Positions 6,199 to 12,626 of a stretch of 15,424 nt of DNA are shown here, in pieces. The position numbers and the translations under genes were made by a program. The stretch spans positions 1 to 15,424 of the forward strand of contig JAMORN010000329.1 in NCBI GenBank assembly GCA_027063545.1, written 5' to 3'. The notes under the pieces were generated by a model. It worked only from the letters and a program-made list of their open reading frames with translations. It was not told the origin of the DNA and did not search any database. Each line of letters begins with the position of its first letter. Position 1 is the first letter of the stretch. The DNA comes from JAMORN01 sp027063545 [NCBI: bacterium] (GTDB taxonomy: Bacteria > JAMORN01).

Positions 6199-7638
6199 AT
6201 GGTAAAAAATCCAGTATTATTAATTGCACTACCACTTATAATAGGTTTTTTCACAGCATTTATATCTCCTTTTATAAAAAAAGGTTATAGTATTATAGCA
6301 ATATTTACAGCAGCAATAACTACAATATTATCATCTTTACTTTTTAGTAATTCTGGAACAGATCTTATAACCTATCCAATTGGAGGATGGAGTACAAAAT
6401 ATGGTATATACTTAATTTCAAATATTCAAATAAGTGGTTTATTAGTGTTGGTGAATTTTATAGCGTTTTTAGCTCTTATTTATTATAGTATAAAAGAGAG
6501 AGATTTGGGTTCTGAATTAGGGTATTCTTTAGGATTTATACTTTCAATAGCAGCAGTAAATGGTCTTATTCTAACAGGTGATTTATTTAATATGTTTGTT
6601 TTTATAGAATTATTATCAATAGGTGGATATATTTTAGCCACACATAAAGGAGGATATTATTCTGCTTTTAAATATGTTGTATTATCTTCAATAGGAGGTT
6701 TATTCTTCTTAATTGGTGTAATTTCAATCTATAATGTAACAGGGCTTTTGAGTTTATTATATATTCCTAAAACAGAATCTTTTCATAATCTTCCGGCTAT
6801 ATTTTTAATAGTTTTATCAGTAATTTGGGTAATCGGGCTTTCTGGTGAAAGTGAACTTTTCCCATTAAATATGTGGGTTGGAAGTGTTTATAAAAATACT
6901 TCTACTTCAGCAGTTGTATTTTTCGCTAGTGTATTATCAGTAGGAGGAATTTATGCTATTATAAAACTATTAAGTTTAATATTTAATAATGGCTATGCAG
7001 CTATATATAGATATATATATGCTTTAGGGCTTATAACATTATTTATAGGTGAAGCAGTTGCTTTTAAACAAAAAGATGCGAAAAAGATGTTAGGTTATTC
7101 TTCAATTGCACAAGCAGGACTTATAATTTCGTTAGTAGCATTGAGTATAAAGAGTTCTTTAAATATAGATTTATACTCTTCTGCAATATTTCAATTAATA
7201 AATAATATAATAGCAAAGGCATTAGTACTATTTGGATTGGGCGTTATAGGGTATTCTGGTTTTAATAAATTAAAGGGTGTTGGTAAAGAGAGAAGAGAGG
7301 TTGCACTTCTTTTAACAATAGGGACTTTATCTTTGGCAGGAATGCCTGGTTTTGCAGGTTTTTGGAGTAAATTTTATATAGTTAAATCATTGGTATCAAA
7401 TGGTGAGATTGTTTTTCTTGTGGTATTCTTGTTTAGTGCTTTATTTGAGGTATATTATTTATTAAGACTTTCTCAAATAATACTATTTGAACCCCAAGAG
7501 GAAGAGGTTAGTTTAGAGATACCTTCTATTGTTGAGTATGTAATTTTAACAATGCTTGCAGCAGTAATACTTTATATAGGATTTTATCCAAATGTAATAT
7601 ATAACTTAATATGCAAAGTAGGATTGATAGGAGGATAG
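6199..7638 (+). CDS. mrpD: MrpD/NuoN-like antiporter subunit with altered TM7 (MbxH-like)
   Basis: This 479-residue polytopic protein of about 14 helices belongs to the MrpD/NuoN proton-antiporter family. Conserved elements visible are the TM5 glutamate in FVFIELLSIGGYIL (Glu137), the broken-helix segment KQKDAKKMLGYSSIAQAG (about 290-307), Lys340 in NNIIAKAL and GMPGFAGFWSKFYIVK (381-396, Lys391). The TM7 region is unusual. Where family members normally read GIKAG-FPLHFWLP, this protein has SGESELFPLNMWVG (215-228): the pumping lysine position holds Glu217 and the His is Asn224. The next usual lysine, in VK-GIY, is also absent (SVGGIY). This is not a sequence break; the reading frame is intact. 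GAGGA (6186-6190) precedes ATG 6199. The changes suggest modified ion transport in this subunit. Confidence 0.92.
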   Translation: MVKNPVLLIALPLIIGFFTAFISPFIKKGYSIIAIFTAAITTILSSLLFSNSGTDLITYPIGGWSTKYGIYLISNIQISGLLVLVNFIAFLALIYYSIKERDLGSELGYSLGFILSIAAVNGLILTGDLFNMFVFIELLSIGGYILATHKGGYYSAFKYVVLSSIGGLFFLIGVISIYNVTGLLSLLYIPKTESFHNLPAIFLIVLSVIWVIGLSGESELFPLNMWVGSVYKNTSTSAVVFFASVLSVGGIYAIIKLLSLIFNNGYAAIYRYIYALGLITLFIGEAVAFKQKDAKKMLGYSSIAQAGLIISLVALSIKSSLNIDLYSSAIFQLINNIIAKALVLFGLGVIGYSGFNKLKGVGKERREVALLLTIGTLSLAGMPGFAGFWSKFYIVKSLVSNGEIVFLVVFLFSALFEVYYLLRLSQIILFEPQEEEVSLEIPSIVEYVILTMLAAVILYIGFYPNVIYNLICKVGLIGG

Positions 7639-7644
7639 GGATTT

Positions 7645-9507
7645 ATGGCTTTTACAATAGGATCATTAATATACTCAGGGTCAATTTTTAGTGTTATAAT
7701 ATATCTACTAACAAGATTTTCTGTAAAATTAGGTTCTATTTTTACAACAGTACTTTTTGGTCTTTATGTATATGCTATTTATATACTAAAAGATAGTGTA
7801 TCTATATCTTTTATACATCTTCCAGGGGCGTATAATTTAACATTTAAGGCGGATTTATTTAATTGGCCATTTTTGATGATAGGTACTATTGTACTTTTTG
7901 TTTCAGCGCTATTTAGTATTCATGGGCTTAAAAGTTTCAAATCAGCAGCATCATTTAATTTTCTTTCTGTATTAGTTGGAACATCAGTTTTAGGGGTATT
8001 TGGAGCAAATGATTTATTAACTCTTTTTATATTTTGGGAGCTAATGACTTGGGCTTCATTTTTTCTGGTTTCAATGGGGAAAAAAGAGGCAAGAAGTGCT
8101 GCACTATTTTTCCTTTTTATGAGTATGATTTCTGCATATCTAATGATTTATGGAATGTTTTTGGTATATAATAAGGTAGGGTCATTTTCTCTAGACGTAA
8201 TAGCAAATAATTGGGGAGATTTATCTGATATAAGGGGGAGGTTATTTGTTTTATTTGTTTTAGCAGGTTTAATTAAGGGTGGTGTATGGCCTGTTCATGT
8301 ATGGCTTAGAACAACGCATGGAAATGCACCAAATATATTCAGTTCTGTGCTTTCTGGTATTTTAATTAAGTTTGGTTCATTTATTGTATATCTATTTGTA
8401 GTATTTTTCCCTGCTTTTTATTTGACAACAAAAGGAGTCTCTTCTGTTGGGGCTGAAAAATTATCACATCCGATTTTGGCTTATATTGGAGCAATAAGTA
8501 TAATGATAGGAACACTTTCTGCAATAAGACAGAATGATTTTAAGAAGTTAATTGCTTTTTCTTCAGTTAGTCATGCGGGATATATAGTTTTAGGTATTGC
8601 TTTTGGAACAGGAAGTGCTATTTTAGGAGGGCTTTCTCATATTTGGGTTCATGCTTTAACTGCAGCAGGAATGTTTTTATCAGCAGCAGCAGTTTATTAT
8701 GTAACAGGTACTACTAATATGGATGAAATGGGAGGATTGGTAAGGAAAATGCCAATAACATTCACTACATATTTAGTAGCAATAATCTCAGTTGCAGGAA
8801 TACCTCCACTTGCGGGATTTGTGTCAAAATGGCTTATTTATCAAGCATTAATTGCAAAAGGAAATTATCTATTAACATTTATAGCATTTTTTGGGTCTGT
8901 AGGCTCATTTTTATATGTATTTAGGCCACTTGCAACGGTATTTTTAGGCCAACTTCCTCATAAGTATGATAGTGTGAAGGAAGTGCCATGGAGTATGCAA
9001 CTTTCAATGCTTATAGTAACAATATTAACAATAGTATTTGGAGTGTTTCCTTCATTTATGTTAAAGCCAATAATTAGAATAGAGGAGGCGTTATCAATAC
9101 CAACAGTAAAAATAGAGGGCTATTCAAATATTTATACAATGCTTACACAACTTGATATGTTTTTAGTAGCGATTATATTTGGAATAGGATTTATTTTTGT
9201 TACAATACTATTTTTCTTACTTGCTAAATCAACAAAGGTAGAGCAATACGAGCAATATACAGCAGGTGAGATTGTACAGGAGATTTCAACAACACCAGAG
9301 ATTTATCATTATAGTAAAAATTATTATAGATCATTTGAAAGGGTTATTGAATGGGCACCTTCTTTAGAAGAGTATTATAGAATAGCAGCAAGACATATAA
9401 GCAGATTTTATGATATATTAGATGGAATAATATTTAAATCAGGAATACCAATGTATGTATGGTTTATCACAATAACAATTTTAGTACTACTATTAATTAG
9501 ATGGTAG
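7645..9507 (+). CDS. NuoL/MrpA-N-like antiporter subunit with lateral-helix tail (MbxH' like)
   Basis: The 620 residues form a NuoL/ND5-type antiporter subunit. The lysine/glutamate relay is visible: Glu132 in FIFWELMTW, Lys211 in LIKGGVWPVHVW, Lys242 in GILIKFGS, Lys300/301 in RQNDFKKLIAFSS and Lys395 in GIPPLAGFVSKW. In the broken helix, HALTAAGMF (His336) has Ala340 where many relatives have Lys. After the membrane domain there is a hydrophilic stretch and long amphipathic region (about 515-600, YEQYTAGEIVQ then YRSFERVIEWAPSLEEYY) and a last membrane helix. This resembles the lateral helix that braces complex-I-like antiporter subunits. Two ribosome-binding candidates, AGGAGG and AGGG, precede ATG 7645. 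Together with the MrpD-like neighbour it gives the two-antiporter layout of archaeal MBX. Confidence 0.92.
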   Translation: MAFTIGSLIYSGSIFSVIIYLLTRFSVKLGSIFTTVLFGLYVYAIYILKDSVSISFIHLPGAYNLTFKADLFNWPFLMIGTIVLFVSALFSIHGLKSFKSAASFNFLSVLVGTSVLGVFGANDLLTLFIFWELMTWASFFLVSMGKKEARSAALFFLFMSMISAYLMIYGMFLVYNKVGSFSLDVIANNWGDLSDIRGRLFVLFVLAGLIKGGVWPVHVWLRTTHGNAPNIFSSVLSGILIKFGSFIVYLFVVFFPAFYLTTKGVSSVGAEKLSHPILAYIGAISIMIGTLSAIRQNDFKKLIAFSSVSHAGYIVLGIAFGTGSAILGGLSHIWVHALTAAGMFLSAAAVYYVTGTTNMDEMGGLVRKMPITFTTYLVAIISVAGIPPLAGFVSKWLIYQALIAKGNYLLTFIAFFGSVGSFLYVFRPLATVFLGQLPHKYDSVKEVPWSMQLSMLIVTILTIVFGVFPSFMLKPIIRIEEALSIPTVKIEGYSNIYTMLTQLDMFLVAIIFGIGFIFVTILFFLLAKSTKVEQYEQYTAGEIVQEISTTPEIYHYSKNYYRSFERVIEWAPSLEEYYRIAARHISRFYDILDGIIFKSGIPMYVWFITITILVLLLIRW

Positions 9508-9517
9508 GGGAATGGAT

Positions 9518-10408
9518 ATGGTGAATATGATAATATTAGCAGTGGTGTTTGTAATTGGAGCATTTATTTTTCAGGTTACACTTTCAGGTTTTTCTAGAAA
9601 GGTAGTTGCTAGAATTCAAAAGAGAAGAGGACCAACTGTTTTTCAAAACTTTTACGATATTGGAAAACTTTTATTTAAAGAGAGTTCTATTTCTCATGGT
9701 TTTATATTTGATTTTGGTATATGGATGGCTTTAGGTAGTACTATTGCTACACTTCTATTTATGCCAGTAGGTGGATGGGCTTTAATGCCTAAGTATGCAA
9801 ATATTATAGTAATAATTTATCTCCTTGCTGTAGGATCTTTGGGAATGGCAATGAGTGCTGTTGGCTCAGGTAATCCATTAGCTTCAATAGGTGTTTCTAG
9901 GGCTTTAACTCAGATGTTTGCTTATGAACTTCCATTTGTGGTAATAGCAGTTTTAATAATATATTTAGCAAAGAGTTCTAATATATTAAAGATAATTGAG
10001 TATCAAACACAAAATGGTTGGAATTTATTTTCTATGCCAATAGGCGCGTTAGTGGCTTATATTAGTTTAATGGGTATGCTTGGAAAAAAACCTTTTGATA
10101 CACCAATAGCACCAGCAGAGATTGCTTCAGGTCCTTTAGTAGAATACAGTGGAAAATATTTAGGATTTTTAATGATTCAACATGAGTTTGCGACATTTAT
10201 AGAAGTAGGGCTTTTTGTTCATTTATTTATGGGTTCAACAAGTATTATAGGATTTTTAATTAAATATATTATCGTATATATAAGTGCTGTTATGATATCT
10301 TCTGTTATGGCAAGACTTAAGATAGATGAGGTAGTAAAATTCTATTGGAGATGGCCACTTGGACTTGCAATTTTACAAGCAATAATTACATTGGGAGTAA
10401 GATTCTAA
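9518..10408 (+). CDS. mbxM: NuoH/Nqo8-like membrane subunit (MbxM/MbhM, EchB type)
   Basis: This membrane subunit of 296 residues anchors the peripheral redox arm to the ion-pumping arm. NuoH landmarks are present: VARIQKRRGPTVFQNFYDI followed by GKLLFKE near the N-terminus, the Phe-Asp-rich segment KKPFDTPIAPAEIASG, then LVEYSGKYLG, with the glutamates that line the quinone-like cavity of this family. About eight hydrophobic helices are visible. I chose ATG 9518 because AGGGG (9506-9510) is 7 bases upstream; ATG 9512 is only 1 base from it, and ATG 9527 is also possible. The gene begins 10 bases after the NuoL-like gene. In Mbh/Mbx no quinone is used, so the cavity transmits redox-driven movement rather than binding quinone; that is known of relatives and inferred here. 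Confidence 0.92.
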   Translation: MVNMIILAVVFVIGAFIFQVTLSGFSRKVVARIQKRRGPTVFQNFYDIGKLLFKESSISHGFIFDFGIWMALGSTIATLLFMPVGGWALMPKYANIIVIIYLLAVGSLGMAMSAVGSGNPLASIGVSRALTQMFAYELPFVVIAVLIIYLAKSSNILKIIEYQTQNGWNLFSMPIGALVAYISLMGMLGKKPFDTPIAPAEIASGPLVEYSGKYLGFLMIQHEFATFIEVGLFVHLFMGSTSIIGFLIKYIIVYISAVMISSVMARLKIDEVVKFYWRWPLGLAILQAIITLGVRF

Positions 10409-10425
10409 TAAAAGGAGAATAGAGT

Positions 10426-10959
10426 ATGTCAATGTCAACAGTATCTTTGATGGAGAAGATAAAGAATATTATTAGGGGTCATTCTTTATGGATGCTTCAT
10501 TATTGTACTGGGTGTGGAGCTATGGAACTTCCGCCAACAATGACAGCAAGATTTGATATGGAAAGGCTTGGTTTTGCTCCAATGGCTACACCAAGACAAG
10601 CAGATATTCTTTTAGTTACAGGATATTTAAGCGTTAAGACATTAAGAAGGCTTATTTATACTTATGAACAAATGCAAGATCCTAAGTGGGTGGTTGGTTT
10701 TGGATCATGTACTATAAATGGGGGAATTTACTATGATTCTTATGCTACAATAAAAAGGTTGGATTTATATCTTCCTGTGGATTTATATATTGCTGGTTGT
10801 ATGCCAAGACCAGAGGCTGTTATAAATGGATTTAAAAAATTAATGGATATGATAAAAAGTGGTGAGGCTAATGGTTGGAAGAAGTATAAAGAAAATTTAG
10901 AGTGGTATAGAGCTAATCAAAGAAAGATCTTAGGAGATAGTTTATATGTAACAAGATAA
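10426..10959 (+). CDS. mbxJ: NuoB-like [4Fe-4S] subunit (MbxJ/MbhJ, EchC type)
   Basis: This 177-residue soluble subunit carries the terminal [4Fe-4S] cluster next to the NuoD-like subunit. The four ligands are C27 and C30 in YCTGCGAMEL, C95 in FGSCTINGG and C125 in AGCMPRPEA. The CxxC form at the first position, rather than the adjacent cysteines of complex I NuoB, is what energy-converting hydrogenases and Mbx use. ATRQADILLVTGYLS-like family segments (here ATPRQADILLVTGYLSV) are intact. The ATG at 10426 has AAAGGAG 8 bases upstream. A C-terminal extension (about 140-177) includes an amphipathic helix. It sits at the cytoplasmic face between NuoH-, NuoC- and NuoD-like partners. Confidence 0.95.
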   Translation: MSMSTVSLMEKIKNIIRGHSLWMLHYCTGCGAMELPPTMTARFDMERLGFAPMATPRQADILLVTGYLSVKTLRRLIYTYEQMQDPKWVVGFGSCTINGGIYYDSYATIKRLDLYLPVDLYIAGCMPRPEAVINGFKKLMDMIKSGEANGWKKYKENLEWYRANQRKILGDSLYVTR

Positions 10960-10975
10960 AATTAGGAGGCTAGCC

Positions 10976-11488
10976 TTGAAAGAACAAGAATTAATAGATT
11001 TAATAGAGAAGCATGTGAAGTATGAAGAGGGTAGTATTGAAGTATATGCTCCAAGAAAATTAAAGTTTATATTAAAAAAAGATGATTTAGTTGATACACT
11101 TTTATTTTTAAAGAGAAATGGGTTTGTTCAGCTTTCCTTTATAACTTGTGTTGATTGGATAAAAGATAATAAGTTTGAACTTGTTTATGGTTTGGTTTCT
11201 TGGGAACATAAACTAACAGTTTTAGTAAAAACATTTATAGATAGAGATAATCCTAAGATGATTTCAATAATGGATATATGGCCAACGGCCAAATATTATG
11301 AACAAGAAATAAATGAGTTTTTTGGTGTTTATTTTGAAGGTAATCCTAATATGAGTAAAGAATTAATATTAGAAAATTGGGATTCAATGCCACCATTAAG
11401 AAAAGATTTTGATCCACAATCTTATTCTAATGAGAAATTTGAAATAAGGATTTATGACTATAAAATGGAAGATAAAAAGAAAAAATAG
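10976..11488 (+). CDS. mbxK: NuoC-like subunit (MbxK/MbhK)
   Basis: This soluble 170-residue protein is of the 30-kDa complex I family. The family signature is clear near the end: YEQEINEFFGVYFEGNPN followed by LILENWDSMPPLRKDFDPQ. The N-terminal alpha/beta domain (about 1-85) includes FITCVDWI, equivalent to the usual D-x-DW region. Translation starts at a TTG codon (10976) with a strong AGGAGG 6 bases upstream, so the rare start is convincing; no nearby ATG fits as well. The gap to the previous gene is 16 bases. It is a structural scaffold for the NuoD-like subunit in the peripheral arm. Its lysine-rich tail (DKKKK) is short and unremarkable. Confidence 0.93.
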   Translation: MKEQELIDLIEKHVKYEEGSIEVYAPRKLKFILKKDDLVDTLLFLKRNGFVQLSFITCVDWIKDNKFELVYGLVSWEHKLTVLVKTFIDRDNPKMISIMDIWPTAKYYEQEINEFFGVYFEGNPNMSKELILENWDSMPPLRKDFDPQSYSNEKFEIRIYDYKMEDKKKK

Positions 11489-11499
11489 GGTGAAGAGTT

Positions 11500-12609
11500 A
11501 TGGGAGAAATAAAAGCATTACAATTATTTCATGGTCCTAACCATCCTGGAATGCATGGAAATTTTTCAGTACATATTAAGGTAGATGGAGATATAGTTGT
11601 TGAGGCAGAAGCAAATCCAGGGATGCTTCATAGAGGTTTTGAGAAGTTAATGGAGAGAAGAAATTGGATGCAAAATATTGCCTTGATTTTAAGAGTGTGT
11701 GTAGTTGAGCCTGATATAAATGAGGCTGCTTATTCTATGGCGGTGGAGACTATTGAAGGTATGGATGTACCAGAGAGGGCTCAATGGATTAGGGTTATGA
11801 TTTTGGAGATGGCTAGAATTGCCAATCATTTAATGAGTTTGGGAGGAATTGGAGGACCAACAGGATTATATACAGGACCAAACTGGGCATTAGTAGATAG
11901 AGATTTAATCCTTGATATATTTGAGAAGATTACAGGTGCAAGAGTATATCATATGTATATTGTTCCTGGAGGAGTAAGACAGGATGTTACAGACGAAATT
12001 TTAAAGGATTTAGAGAAGGTACTTGATGATATAGAAAAAAGGCTACCTGAATATAGGGAATTAATTTTAGAGCATCCTATAATTCAAAAAAGGACAAAGA
12101 ATATTGCTGTATTAACAAGAGATCAGGCTTTAAGTTGGGGGGTAACAGGAATAGCTTTAAGGGCAACAGGTGTTGATTATGATGTAAGAAAATATGATCC
12201 TTATTTAGTATATGATAAAGTTGAGTTTGATGTGCCAACAGTAGACTTTAGTGATGCTTATAATAGATTATGGTTGAAGTATCAAGAGATTTATCAAAGT
12301 ATAAGGATAATTAGACAAGTAATAGAAAAGATGCCATCAGGAAAGGTTAGGGAAAAACTTCCAGGGAATGCTTTAAAGTGGAGAGTTAAAAAGGGAGATG
12401 CTTACGTAAAACTTGAGTCAGCAAGAGGTGAATTTGGTTATTATATGGTATCAGATGGAGGAACAAAGCCTTATAGAGTTTTTGTTAGAGGAGCTTCTTA
12501 TCCACAAGGGCTTTTAGGAATAGAAAAAGGTCTTCCTGGTACAAGGCTTGAGGATGTAGCAATTTGGCTTGATACAATGGGAGTTTGTGCGCCGGAAATA
12601 GATAGATAA
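11500..12609 (+). CDS. mbxL: NuoD-like catalytic-core homologue lacking a complete [NiFe] site (MbxL)
   Basis: The 369 residues belong to the 49-kDa complex I / [NiFe]-hydrogenase large subunit family. Typical segments are HGPNHPGMHG (11-20), MLHRGFEKL (42-50) and SDGGTKPYRVFVRGASYPQG near the C-terminus. True [NiFe] enzymes carry two CxxC pairs. Here the first reads RVCVVE (C67 kept, Glu70 in place of the second Cys), and the last reads DTMGVC (Met360 in place of the first Cys, C363 kept). The protein ends six residues after C363, so there is no cleavable maturation peptide. The site therefore cannot bind Ni-Fe as in hydrogenases, and the gene groups with Mbx-type rather than Mbh-type complexes. 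A GGGTGAAG sequence precedes ATG 11500. Confidence 0.94.
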   Translation: MGEIKALQLFHGPNHPGMHGNFSVHIKVDGDIVVEAEANPGMLHRGFEKLMERRNWMQNIALILRVCVVEPDINEAAYSMAVETIEGMDVPERAQWIRVMILEMARIANHLMSLGGIGGPTGLYTGPNWALVDRDLILDIFEKITGARVYHMYIVPGGVRQDVTDEILKDLEKVLDDIEKRLPEYRELILEHPIIQKRTKNIAVLTRDQALSWGVTGIALRATGVDYDVRKYDPYLVYDKVEFDVPTVDFSDAYNRLWLKYQEIYQSIRIIRQVIEKMPSGKVREKLPGNALKWRVKKGDAYVKLESARGEFGYYMVSDGGTKPYRVFVRGASYPQGLLGIEKGLPGTRLEDVAIWLDTMGVCAPEIDR

Positions 12610-12626
12610 TAATTGGAGGCATGGAT

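Noticed and set aside
11500-12609. Membrane-bound [NiFe] hydrogenase (Mbh) instead of Mbx
   Set aside because: The NuoD-like subunit lacks two of the four Ni-Fe cysteines and any cleavable C-terminal peptide, and no hyp maturation genes are nearby.
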